NCBI RefSeq assembly: GCF_900115125.1
Contig: NZ_FOVJ01000005.1
Location: 111,704 to 175,703 of the forward strand
DNA length: 64,000 bases
From: Nitrosospira briensis
Lineage (GTDB): Bacteria; Pseudomonadota; Gammaproteobacteria; Burkholderiales; Nitrosomonadaceae
Reading direction: 5' to 3'
Position 1 is the stretch's first letter; every line of letters starts with the position of its first letter. The position numbers and the translations under genes were made by a program. Under the pieces are notes generated by a model, which did not search any database, was not told the origin of the DNA, and saw nothing but the letters and a program-made list of their open reading frames with translations. This document shows positions 41,269-49,316 of this stretch, one piece after another.

Positions 41269-42096
41269 ATTGAGATCCTTCGGGAAGTTGCCCGGGATGG
41301 AATTACGAAACTCGCGTTTGACATGACGCTCCAGAAGGAAGTCTTCCATTACTCGTGGTCTTCGGCTTCGGACACGCGCAATGAGCCGCCGGAAGTTGCC
41401 CGCCAATACAAGCTGTTCATCCACCGGCCGCAACCTAAGCGCCTTTATTTTTGCGAGTTCCACGGCTGGGTGCAGCCAGGGACCGTCCGATCCAAATAGA
41501 ATCTTGTACGCACCCGCCCGCTGAACTGCCTGTTCAAGGAGATCGAAGCGGCGAACACCGGACGTGTCCGCATAAATGTTGGGGTGGCGCACGAGGTGGT
41601 CGATCAGCGCGAGTTGCGCTCGCCAATCATCGGCAAAACTGCCGAGATGCGGAATGATGAAGTCAACGCCTGGATACTCCTGTGCGAGCAATTCGCATAC
41701 CGATACTTCTCCAGCCACATCGTAAAGGACCGGAAGCCGGAACACGCGCGCCGCCTCGCAAATCTCGCGCGAAATTCTTGCATCGTGCCTGTGTACTTTA
41801 ATCCCGACAAAGCCGAATTCTTCAACTGCCTGTTTCACCAACGCTATTACACGGTCTCTATCATTGGCCGCGTTGACAAAGGCAAAACCAAAGAAACGGT
41901 CAGGCCGCCTGGCAACGATGCGGGCCACTTCTCGATTTGCCTTGGCGTAGTCCGAATTGAATGCGGCAAAAATGACCGTACGATCGATGCCGGCATTACC
42001 TGCGCGTTGCAGATATTTTGTTAATGGGGCTCCGGTATCCCACGGACCCATGAGGCCGTCACCTTTGCCGGCGTGGCAGTGGCAGTCTATGATCAT
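41257..42096 (-). CDS. Amidohydrolase family protein (amidohydrolase 2, TIM barrel)
   Basis: This 279-residue protein begins MIIDCHCHAGKGDG, where the two histidines (5 and 7) are metal ligands, and continues with GIKVHRHDAR, FIIPHLGSFADD and LFGSDGPW, the later ligand positions of the amidohydrolase 2 family. Such enzymes hydrolyse or decarboxylate small molecules; no substrate can be named. AAAGGA precedes the ATG. It is the last gene of the minus-strand cluster, 149 bases after the HEAT gene, so it may have its own weak promoter. Confidence 0.85.
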   Translation of the reverse strand: MIIDCHCHAGKGDGLMGPWDTGAPLTKYLQRAGNAGIDRTVIFAAFNSDYAKANREVARIVARRPDRFFGFAFVNAANDRDRVIALVKQAVEEFGFVGIKVHRHDARISREICEAARVFRLPVLYDVAGEVSVCELLAQEYPGVDFIIPHLGSFADDWRAQLALIDHLVRHPNIYADTSGVRRFDLLEQAVQRAGAYKILFGSDGPWLHPAVELAKIKALRLRPVDEQLVLAGNFRRLIARVRSRRPRVMEDFLLERHVKREFRNSIPGNFPKDLNLER

Positions 42097-42245
42097 AATC
42101 CTTTGAGTGCAGCGAAAATGGCTCTAGTAGAGATTGTCCTGGCAGACCTCGAATCTGATTTGAGCATAAAGAGAAGCAGCTAAACAGTCATACGGGCGCA
42201 TTCGACACTTTGATTCCTCTGGCCGCCCTCCAGAAAGCAAAAATC

Positions 42246-42710
42246 TCATCCTAGAACAGTGCCTTTTTTGCTAATGATGTTTTTTGCTAGCATCCTGTTC
42301 GATGGAACAGGATCCTTTTCACTCAGGCTGCGCATTCTAGCGATCAGGGCTGGATTTTGCCGGGTTGCCGCAGATTTTATGGCGAATTTGCGTACTCCTG
42401 GGTCACGATCGCCCAGCAGCGTAACTAGTACTCCGCTCACTGCTGGTCTTTGCAGGTTGAGAGCGGCACTAGCGGCAGCAAGGCGCACGGTGGCAGAAGG
42501 GCTTTTGGCAGCACGCTGCAGGACTCTCACCGCATCGTCATGGTTGATCATGCCAGCCAGCGAAGCTGCCTTGGCAGCGAGATCAGAATCCGGGCCGCGA
42601 ACGAACTGGTCGAGGTACGGAAGAATCTTCGGACCAAACCGTGCGAGGGCGGTGTAGTTGGGTTCATCTGAGCTTAACAAGCGCTGCAGCTGAATTGTTG
42701 AGATAGCCAT
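42246..42710 (-). CDS. HEAT-repeat protein
   Basis: This 154-residue protein consists of HEAT-like helical repeats, as in SDLAAKAASLAGMINHDDAV, SATVRLAAASAALNL and DPGVRKFAIKSAA. HEAT repeats bind partner proteins. The start at 42710 is chosen because GGAGG lies five bases upstream; a start six codons earlier overlaps the preceding gene. It follows the metzincin chimera gene by 11 bases, so the two are cotranscribed. There is no signal peptide. Confidence 0.8.
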   Translation of the reverse strand: MAISTIQLQRLLSSDEPNYTALARFGPKILPYLDQFVRGPDSDLAAKAASLAGMINHDDAVRVLQRAAKSPSATVRLAAASAALNLQRPAVSGVLVTLLGDRDPGVRKFAIKSAATRQNPALIARMRSLSEKDPVPSNRMLAKNIISKKGTVLG

Positions 42711-42721
42711 AATGGCCTCCA

Positions 42722-44107
42722 TTAGCAAGGGATTGTTATACTGCTTCGTTCCATAGTTTGAATTTCCGAACGCACGAGATCAGGTGGAGGATTTTTAATA
42801 TTATTTGTGCCGTTTCCTGTCATAAGGCGGTCATTGTTATTGACATGTGATAAACCCAGAACATGGGCAACCTCATGGGCAAGCGTCCAACGTGATGCAT
42901 TTGCCGTAACCACGACGCCCGGGCGTCCTGTTGGGTGCGCGCAACAGCCGTTGAACGTTGGAGTAGTTCCCCGGACAAAATAGACGGCAAGTTCATTAAC
43001 GCCGACTTTGTTGCGATTCTTGAATAGTGCAACATGTTCGGCGTTCAGATTAGAGGTGGGACATGGAAACGGACAGCAAACTGAGGTGCTCTTTGGGCAG
43101 CGAATATCCAGGTCCTCAAGATGCGGGAGTTTCAGGTTTTCCCTGGAAGCAACTTCGACGCGGAACCCAGCCGGGCCATAGACTTGCCGCATTGATTGCA
43201 CCATAGTCGCAATCGAAAATCTCCTGGGGCGAACAAGGACTTTTATGTGAAGCCTAACTCTGGATTTGAAAGGTGGGCAGCCTTTGTGCCGGCATGGCTG
43301 CTGGAAACAAACGACGACGCGGCGCGCCTTAACTGGACTTAGGCCCGTAGATTCGGCTTCGCCGCGAGATTCTGTTGAAAACGTAATACCACGAGAGCTT
43401 CCGGGACGGATCCGGTCAAGGATTTGGCGCAGATTGCTTTCAACCTTCTTTGCACGCCGCCTGCCAAGATCGAGGTTGTACCCGGCATCTCCGACGGGGT
43501 CTGTATGACCTATGATTTTTACCGAACGGACGGGTTGCGCGCTCTTCTGACTGCCGCTGATGATACGCCGCGCGATAGTGATGAGCTGATTTTGATGGGA
43601 CGGCTTAATGGTGTCCTTATCGAAGTCGAAGTCCTCAAGCACTTCGCATAGTTGCTGCGAAACAGTTCCTGCTGGCCGAGAGGGTATTCGTGAAGCTTCG
43701 GTCTCAAAATCTTCTAAATCCTCAAATTCTTCCAAATCCTCGGAATCCTCAAATTCTTCCAGATCCTCGAAATCCTCAAATTCTTCCAGATCCTCGAAAT
43801 CCTCAAAATCGTCGAGGTTACGCTTCGATTCCAGGTTAAATTTGGCATTCGGATAGAATGAAGCTCTTTCAACAACAATCCGGTTATTGCCATGGGTTTT
43901 GGCAGAAATGGGGTTAAACGTCGCGTCGGGGCGCCACTGATGAGCGTCAGGGCTGGCTTCTACCAACCCTTCATTAGTCTCTTCCAAGTCTTCAAATTCC
44001 GAATCTTGGTATGTCTCGCTATCTTCAAACTCATCCAAGGCTTCTAATTCCAAGTCTTCGAATTCATTGGCATATTCACCTTGCAACGCACTGTATCGAT
44101 CATTCAT
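42722..44107 (-). CDS. Acidic-repeat / OmpA-like / metzincin chimeric protein
   Basis: This 461-residue protein has no signal peptide. Residues 10-50 and about 95-140 are very acidic, the second block as three 9-residue repeats of the type FEDLEEFED. An OmpA-like domain follows (about 150-275: DFDFDKDTIKPSHQNQL, IIGHTDPVGDAGYNLDLGRR, SRGEAE), which in other proteins binds peptidoglycan. The C-terminal part is a zinc metallopeptidase of metzincin type: HEVAHVLGLSH at 411-421 with a Met at 429 as possible Met-turn. AAGGAG precedes the ATG. It may be a cell-wall-targeted protease, but the export route is unclear. Confidence 0.85.
   Translation of the reverse strand: MNDRYSALQGEYANEFEDLELEALDEFEDSETYQDSEFEDLEETNEGLVEASPDAHQWRPDATFNPISAKTHGNNRIVVERASFYPNAKFNLESKRNLDDFEDFEDLEEFEDFEDLEEFEDSEDLEEFEDLEDFETEASRIPSRPAGTVSQQLCEVLEDFDFDKDTIKPSHQNQLITIARRIISGSQKSAQPVRSVKIIGHTDPVGDAGYNLDLGRRRAKKVESNLRQILDRIRPGSSRGITFSTESRGEAESTGLSPVKARRVVVCFQQPCRHKGCPPFKSRVRLHIKVLVRPRRFSIATMVQSMRQVYGPAGFRVEVASRENLKLPHLEDLDIRCPKSTSVCCPFPCPTSNLNAEHVALFKNRNKVGVNELAVYFVRGTTPTFNGCCAHPTGRPGVVVTANASRWTLAHEVAHVLGLSHVNNNDRLMTGNGTNNIKNPPPDLVRSEIQTMERSSITIPC
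43717..43797. repeat. Three 27-bp tandem repeats inside the metzincin gene
   Basis: Three consecutive 27-base units (43717-43743, 43744-43770, 43771-43797) encode the 9-residue acidic repeat on the minus strand. The last two are identical and the first differs at two positions. Slippage could alter copy number in frame. Confidence 0.8.
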
Positions 44108-44170
44108 GTTCCGTTTCTCCTTTTAGGTAAACAGCTTGTGTTGAACCCTGCTGTATCCTGGTGGGATTCT

Positions 44171-44248
44171 TCAACAAATGCTCTTGTTTATCTTGATAAG
44201 CGCACCTCGCTCGAATTCTGAGCGTTTCAAAATGTCCCGCCTGCCCAT
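44171..44248 (-). CDS. Possible 25-residue peptide between AONS-like and metzincin genes
   Basis: A short frame with AAGGAG four bases before its ATG encodes MGRRDILKRSEFERGALIKI and five more residues. The product is basic, unlike its acidic neighbours. It fills much of the 169-base gap at 44108-44276. It could be a true small protein, a leader peptide for the metzincin gene or a chance frame with a good ribosome-binding site. Confidence 0.35.
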   Translation of the reverse strand: MGRRDILKRSEFERGALIKINKSIC

Positions 44249-44276
44249 AATGCTCCTTAATAATTCATTTCCTGCC

Positions 44277-45353
44277 TCACAATCGTTTAAGTTGCTGAAC
44301 GGCTGAGGTACATCTGACAGCCTTTACCGCACGAACAATTTCGTGCGGAGCGTGCTGTGCAGTAATAAAAAAGCTTACTTGAGCGACATGGCCATTCCGA
44401 GCTTGGTGCAGAACCGTTCGGACTCCTGATTTCAGCAAGCTGTCGTGTAGTGCTGGGGCATCGAGGCTCGGCAGGGGCCTTAATGTCTGCACAGGGAAAT
44501 ATCCTCCCTGTGTTGAGAATCCAGCTTTCATCAGTCCGGTGCGAACAAGGGAGACAAGTTGCGCAAGTCGCAACCGCAAAGCGTCCCCATGTTTGCGATT
44601 GATCATCAATGCATGCTCGGCCGCGTGGATTGCAGCTATAGAGGGCGGACTGCAATGCGTTCGTGTTTCGCTCCTGGCTTCGAATGCTTGCACCATCGCA
44701 TGGCTTCCGCACAACGCTGCAATCGGCGCGCCGAATGCCTTCGCGAGTGAACTGATCAGCAGGACGCGTGGGCTCGAGACATTGTGCAAACGCAGCGACC
44801 CGCCGCCACCGTGACCCAAGGGCATTTCCGCGTTTTGCGAGTGGCCGAAAATTCCCAGCGCCTGGGTATCGTCGAGCACCAGCAATCCGTCCCGCTCGTG
44901 GATGATGTTTAAATAAGCGTCGATCGGAGCTGGTTTTCCGCAGCCTGGGCAAAAGCCGTCTGCTACCACTACCGGTCTCAGCCGCTTTTGCGTGCTGCGT
45001 TTTAGCACTCGCGACAAAGCATCGGCATCGTAATGGGCTATAACCTGAACAGGCAGACCCCGGCAGGCAGCTCGCTCCACCCCCCAGCGAGCGATGGGGT
45101 ATGTGCCGGCATCCAAGTAAATCGCTGCTCCTTCGGACAGCATCCCGAACAAATCCCAGAACAGGTGCAGCGTTGAAGAGCCCAGGGTGGCGCGCTCGCA
45201 CCCCGCCAGTTCGGCGAGCGTCCGGGCAATCCGTTCTTGATCCGAAGGTACAGCCAGTGCTGCTGGCCGTCCCATCGTAAATTCTTCCCATGGACGCAGG
45301 CGTCGGCTCGGATGGTGCAGGCCGAGATAGAGTGCTGAGGTAAAGTCGAGCAT
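44277..45353 (-). CDS. AONS-like fold-type I PLP-dependent enzyme
   Basis: This 358-residue protein resembles 8-amino-7-oxononanoate synthase and related alpha-oxoamine synthases: it begins MLDFTSALYLGLHH, has an aspartate pair at 161-162 (LVLDDTQALG) and the PLP lysine at 205 in SLAKAFGAP. In AONS the DDAHG motif has a histidine where this protein has Gln164, and the usual cofactor-stacking histidine near residue 85 is not seen (DAGTYPIARWG). A short Cys-rich insert CPGCGK lies at about 135-140. Biotin synthesis is therefore unlikely; the substrate is unknown. It lies 12 bases after the 634-residue protein gene in the sigma-54 cluster. Confidence 0.82.
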   Translation of the reverse strand: MLDFTSALYLGLHHPSRRLRPWEEFTMGRPAALAVPSDQERIARTLAELAGCERATLGSSTLHLFWDLFGMLSEGAAIYLDAGTYPIARWGVERAACRGLPVQVIAHYDADALSRVLKRSTQKRLRPVVVADGFCPGCGKPAPIDAYLNIIHERDGLLVLDDTQALGIFGHSQNAEMPLGHGGGGSLRLHNVSSPRVLLISSLAKAFGAPIAALCGSHAMVQAFEARSETRTHCSPPSIAAIHAAEHALMINRKHGDALRLRLAQLVSLVRTGLMKAGFSTQGGYFPVQTLRPLPSLDAPALHDSLLKSGVRTVLHQARNGHVAQVSFFITAQHAPHEIVRAVKAVRCTSAVQQLKRL

Positions 45354-45365
45354 TTTCAGTTTGAT

Positions 45366-47270
45366 TCATGCTCGCCTCGACCCTTTTTGCTGCTCCACAA
45401 GCCGGTTGCGCAGATGTGTGGAAGGCTGGAAATACCGCTCCGACGCCTTTTCGGCTGCAACGGGCTCAACGGCTAGATCAACGCCTGTTGCCGCGCGATA
45501 AGCGTGAATGTACCCTTGAATCTCCGGTCTCCAATAACGCGCCCAGTTTTTGGCTTGTTCCTGATCGTTGACGTCTATCCAGTCACCGTAACGGATCGAG
45601 AGCAGGATCTGTTCTCCCCAGACTCCGAGATCGCTGAAGTGGGTGATTGTCGTATCGGTCCATCCTTGCAGTTTCTTCATCGTGTCGACCTGACCCATCC
45701 ACGCTTCTTTATACGGCACCATGGCGCGACCACGCAGAAACTCCCGGAGCTCCGGTCGTGCCAGTAGCCATTGCTCGATCAGCATCTCCACCCGTGCCGT
45801 CCATGGGAGATCACCGAATTGGTTATGTGCGCCCTCGGCGAGCAGCAGGTGCGTTTCCCGCAATGCGGTAAGCAGAGGGAAGCCATCAGCGATAACCGTG
45901 GTATCGGCATCTTCGTGGTAGAAGACCGAGGTTCGATAAAGCAGGTTATGAAAGGACTCAAGGAACTTCGAGCGGCTATCCGCGGAACGCATGGTTGGTA
46001 CTGCCTTGCCATAAAGAGTCAGACCATAGTGATGGTCATATTCATAAGCACGGCGGGGTACGCTAAGCCGCTTTTGTTCATTCTGGATATAACCCCAGAA
46101 AAGATTGTTGAGCGATTGCAAGGGATCGATCTCAAGATGCGCCAGGGGATCTCTATCGCCCCCGCGGTGCCGGTTTTGGAACCGCAAGGCAATCGCATTC
46201 ATCGTTTGGGCCAACATCCCCTCTTCATGCCAATAAGACCAGATCAGTTCGATCAGACTCGGACAAGAAAAGCGATTTTTGAGAATTCCTTCGCAGTAAG
46301 GAAGCTTCTCTTCACTTCTTGCCGAACCGATACCAAATAGAGCATTCACGATGCGTTTGAGATAAGGAAGCGTGAAGGGTTGACTTGGACCTAAATATTG
46401 TTTCAGAAGCAGGGTGATTTCATCGAGATTGAGAGGAGAAATATCTAATCTTGATTCCTCTTCCGTAATATTCAGCGTCTCGCCATGCCGGATTTTCCCA
46501 GATTTATCAAGTAACCCGCATTCAAGGATCAGAAAGATTTCTGTTGCTGTTCTCAGCAATTCATATGCGTCTACACCATGAATTGTGGGCCGATTGTTCA
46601 GGTCGTCTCTTCGATCCCCAAGTGGCGGTGATCCTAAATTCAACGGGCCAGGCAGTGCGCCCTGCTCCGAATCCTGACCTCTACATAAAACAAGATCGAT
46701 AAACTCGCTGTAGCGGTTGAAACCTATCATCTCCGTGTGATGCCGTATCGCTATCCACAGGGCCTGGTCGCCTGTCTGTGCGGTAGACGAGCGTTGTAGA
46801 GCTACTTTAAGCGGTTGGCGCACTCCGGAGGATGGAGCGAAGCCTCCTACGCCGCTTGCTACTTTCGATACCTCTTTGGTAAGGGATTCCATCTTCCCGT
46901 CGAAGTTGTGCTTCAAGTACTGCGCGAATTCCTTCGCTTCTGTCGTCAACCTGTCGAGGTCATAAGATGAAAGCGATCGCGGCTGCACGCTGAGCGCGGT
47001 CTCGCCCTCGCCTTGCCTCGCACCTCTAGGTACGTTTTCCTGGTCGGCAGGATCAAGTTCGGCACGGACGCTAATTTTGTAGGATCCTGGTTGCAGTCCT
47101 GTGGTATCCAATAAACAGAGGCCAGGGTCTGATACCGGATTGACGATGAGATTCTCGTCCAACATCCAAGTATATTTGTAATTGTGATTCGCGGAGGGAG
47201 CGGAAGTTACCAATCTAACTACCGTACCTTCGTTAATGTCCTTTGGGTTGTAATCAATATCAATCTTCAT
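45366..47270 (-). CDS. 634-residue protein of unknown function, sigma-54 cluster
   Basis: I do not recognise this protein. The first 75 residues look like an immunoglobulin-like beta domain (VRLVTSAPSANHNYKYTWML, GLQPGSYKISVRAEL). After a stretch rich in charged residues, the rest is predicted mainly helical with no motif I can name. It lacks a signal peptide and has an excellent AGGAGG site. It lies 22 bases after the HEIGH-motif gene, between it and the AONS-like gene. Confidence 0.75.
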   Translation of the reverse strand: MKIDIDYNPKDINEGTVVRLVTSAPSANHNYKYTWMLDENLIVNPVSDPGLCLLDTTGLQPGSYKISVRAELDPADQENVPRGARQGEGETALSVQPRSLSSYDLDRLTTEAKEFAQYLKHNFDGKMESLTKEVSKVASGVGGFAPSSGVRQPLKVALQRSSTAQTGDQALWIAIRHHTEMIGFNRYSEFIDLVLCRGQDSEQGALPGPLNLGSPPLGDRRDDLNNRPTIHGVDAYELLRTATEIFLILECGLLDKSGKIRHGETLNITEEESRLDISPLNLDEITLLLKQYLGPSQPFTLPYLKRIVNALFGIGSARSEEKLPYCEGILKNRFSCPSLIELIWSYWHEEGMLAQTMNAIALRFQNRHRGGDRDPLAHLEIDPLQSLNNLFWGYIQNEQKRLSVPRRAYEYDHHYGLTLYGKAVPTMRSADSRSKFLESFHNLLYRTSVFYHEDADTTVIADGFPLLTALRETHLLLAEGAHNQFGDLPWTARVEMLIEQWLLARPELREFLRGRAMVPYKEAWMGQVDTMKKLQGWTDTTITHFSDLGVWGEQILLSIRYGDWIDVNDQEQAKNWARYWRPEIQGYIHAYRAATGVDLAVEPVAAEKASERYFQPSTHLRNRLVEQQKGSRRA

Positions 47271-47292
47271 TGCAAACCTCCTGTTATCCTGG

Positions 47293-48624
47293 TTATATTG
47301 TTAAGTCACTGTTCCAAATTGGATCTTTCAGACTGTCAGGACGCCCTTTCGCTTGAATCCCGAATGTATGAAGGCTCTTGCTTAGCGCCCAGTAAGTGAG
47401 CAAGCCCGCCAGGAGCCGGCTCTCCTCTTCGGGCGTTATCTGACGATCGAGTCTCGCCTGCCCGATTACAGCAAACACGAGTGCAGGTGGCGCTTTGCGC
47501 ATTTGTTTTGGCGAAATACGCCAGGACCGCCAATATGCAGCTAGTTGGGCGGGTTGCCGTTGCCCCACGTCCATTGCTTCGATAAGTGATTTTCCGTGCA
47601 GGGTTTGAGGCCGGTGATGCACCAGAATTGTGACAAAGCCCGACATCGTGGATTGAAGAGCCGCGATCAACCTTTGCCGCTCTTCGTCCAATCCGCCTAG
47701 CGGATAAAATGCTTCCCAAAGTCCAGCAAGTCTTGCCCATTGAGGATGAGGATAGAGCGCCTGGCCGATTGCACACGAGAGCTTTACCCGAATCCATGGT
47801 ATCGGATGGGGATCATCAAGGTTAAGCCGAAATACAAATACGCGTGGGAGACTTACGACCCCGATGAGCCCGAACGTGGAGGCGATACCGACTCTTGCTA
47901 CGGACCAGAAATCCGATAGGATTTCCGAGATCCAGCGCTCCCACAGGCGCCATGCAACACCCTCGCTGCCGCTACTGCTTTGCATCTCCTTGAGGATCGG
48001 CCGTAACGAATTGATAAGGTCGAGCAGCGCAACGCCTTGATGACCTATTTCATGGATCAGAGAAGAAGCAATACCGCTGCCAACCATGCGTTCGCGCGGC
48101 ACGCGGATAACCCCTACCGGGTTTTCCCCGCCGCCCGGCAAACGCGTACGTACACGCCGAATTGCTGCCCCAGTTCCCCGGTCCAAATAGCAGATCATGG
48201 GTGGAGGCTGGAAATATCCCCCCGGCAACGTCAAAGCGTCCTCTGCAAGAATGTCAAGTCCCGACAACCAGACACCCGTTTCATGTTCGCTCCGCTGCGT
48301 AATGACATCAGCAAACAGGTCAAATTGCGATAGGACAGCGTTGAACCGCAGGCGCAGAAAGGTAAAGCGGCGCTGAGCTTGTGCTGGAGGAGCAAGCTGG
48401 CCTTCACGTCCCCGCAACCAGTCAAGATAAGAACGTACTCTTGCGCGCAACTCCCTGCGTCCAGTGGCAAGGTAACGCTCAATGGCTACCTGAGCCGCAG
48501 GCGAGATATTTGCTGCGGGTACCATAGGCTCATACACGACGAAGGGCTTGACGCGCGCGAGCCGGGTCAGCATTCCTCGCGCCTCTTGCTCTAGCATCCA
48601 GGGAGCTGGCAGGTGGGTCGGCAT
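47293..48624 (-). CDS. HEIGH-motif protein, putative metallopeptidase
   Basis: This protein of about 443 residues contains SSLIHEIGHQGVALLDL, with HEIGH at about 191-195, the core zinc-binding HExxH motif. No clear third ligand is assigned. The first 180 residues are basic and partly helical (TGRRELRARVRSYLDWLRGR) and the C-terminal half has long hydrophobic-amphipathic helices. The start at 48624 avoids an overlap with the preceding gene; a start 17 codons earlier is possible. Peptidase activity is an inference from one motif. It lies 8 bases after paralogue B. Confidence 0.68.
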   Translation of the reverse strand: MPTHLPAPWMLEQEARGMLTRLARVKPFVVYEPMVPAANISPAAQVAIERYLATGRRELRARVRSYLDWLRGREGQLAPPAQAQRRFTFLRLRFNAVLSQFDLFADVITQRSEHETGVWLSGLDILAEDALTLPGGYFQPPPMICYLDRGTGAAIRRVRTRLPGGGENPVGVIRVPRERMVGSGIASSLIHEIGHQGVALLDLINSLRPILKEMQSSSGSEGVAWRLWERWISEILSDFWSVARVGIASTFGLIGVVSLPRVFVFRLNLDDPHPIPWIRVKLSCAIGQALYPHPQWARLAGLWEAFYPLGGLDEERQRLIAALQSTMSGFVTILVHHRPQTLHGKSLIEAMDVGQRQPAQLAAYWRSWRISPKQMRKAPPALVFAVIGQARLDRQITPEEESRLLAGLLTYWALSKSLHTFGIQAKGRPDSLKDPIWNSDLTI

Positions 48625-48632
48625 GGCTGGGC

Positions 48633-49316
48633 TCAGACACCTAGCAGAACGATTTTGCGCCCACGACGGTACCAACGCCCGCTCCGTCCGCTTCCAGCTC
48701 CCGCGGCCGATTTGCCGCCGGCACGGTTTCGCGTGACGCTGCCCAGGTTGGGCACATGCTGACGCGCGGCCGCGACGAGCGCCGCTTTTGCGGCAGCCTG
48801 CGGATCAACATCAGGTCCAGCAGCAGTAGCTTGTTTTGCCGCCGCGCCTGTCACGCGTACGATACGCTTTGCCACTTCAAATTCCTGATCTTCTGGATCC
48901 ATACCCTCAAATTCAGTTTCCAGGGCTTTACCCACGGCCGAGCCCAAGGCAGAACCAACAGCTGTTCCTACCCCGGGAATAGGAATGAAAGACCCCAACG
49001 CGCCACCGACAACTGGCAGTGCTTTTTTTACCAACCCTTTAAACATGCCCTTCAAAGGGCGGAAAGCCTTTCCGACCTTCTTGAGGCGGCCCTTTAGGCG
49101 GCTGAAAATTTTGCCAAAAAACTGGTCAAGCTCCTCCTCGCTTTGAACAGACAATAGCTCGGCAGCCAATTCCATTTCTTCGATCTCGTCGAAGGGGCTT
49201 TCCAACTCGGTTTCATAACTCTCTGATTCATATTCCTCGCCTAACTCGAATTCATCCGCTTCAAGTTCGTCCATTTCTGTGTCAAATTCCGTAAGGGTGC
49301 GGTCTATGTCATGCAT
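48633..49316 (-). CDS. Acidic/glycine-rich/basic protein, paralogue B
   Basis: This 227-residue protein is made of an acidic N-terminal third, a motif DEIEEMELAAELLSV (43-57), a basic segment, a glycine-rich hydrophobic segment (ALPVVGGALGSFIPIPGVG, about 99-117), the block EGMDPEDQEFEVAKRIVR (137-154), and the C-terminal SGRWYRRGRKIVLLGV. The same blocks occur in the product of the next upstream gene. No signal peptide is seen. The ATG at 49316 has AGGAGA upstream and overlaps the end of paralogue A by eight bases. No function is known; a membrane-inserting or self-assembling protein is one guess. Confidence 0.8.
   Translation of the reverse strand: MHDIDRTLTEFDTEMDELEADEFELGEEYESESYETELESPFDEIEEMELAAELLSVQSEEELDQFFGKIFSRLKGRLKKVGKAFRPLKGMFKGLVKKALPVVGGALGSFIPIPGVGTAVGSALGSAVGKALETEFEGMDPEDQEFEVAKRIVRVTGAAAKQATAAGPDVDPQAAAKAALVAAARQHVPNLGSVTRNRAGGKSAAGAGSGRSGRWYRRGRKIVLLGV

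Noticed and set aside
43690..43820. Repeated 27-bp units considered as a CRISPR array
   Set aside because: Units are directly adjacent without spacers and encode an in-frame acidic protein repeat.
44287..45369. 360-codon frame overlapping the AONS-like gene in another phase
   Set aside because: No motifs, cysteine- and arginine-rich composition; the in-phase AONS-like frame has clear PLP motifs.
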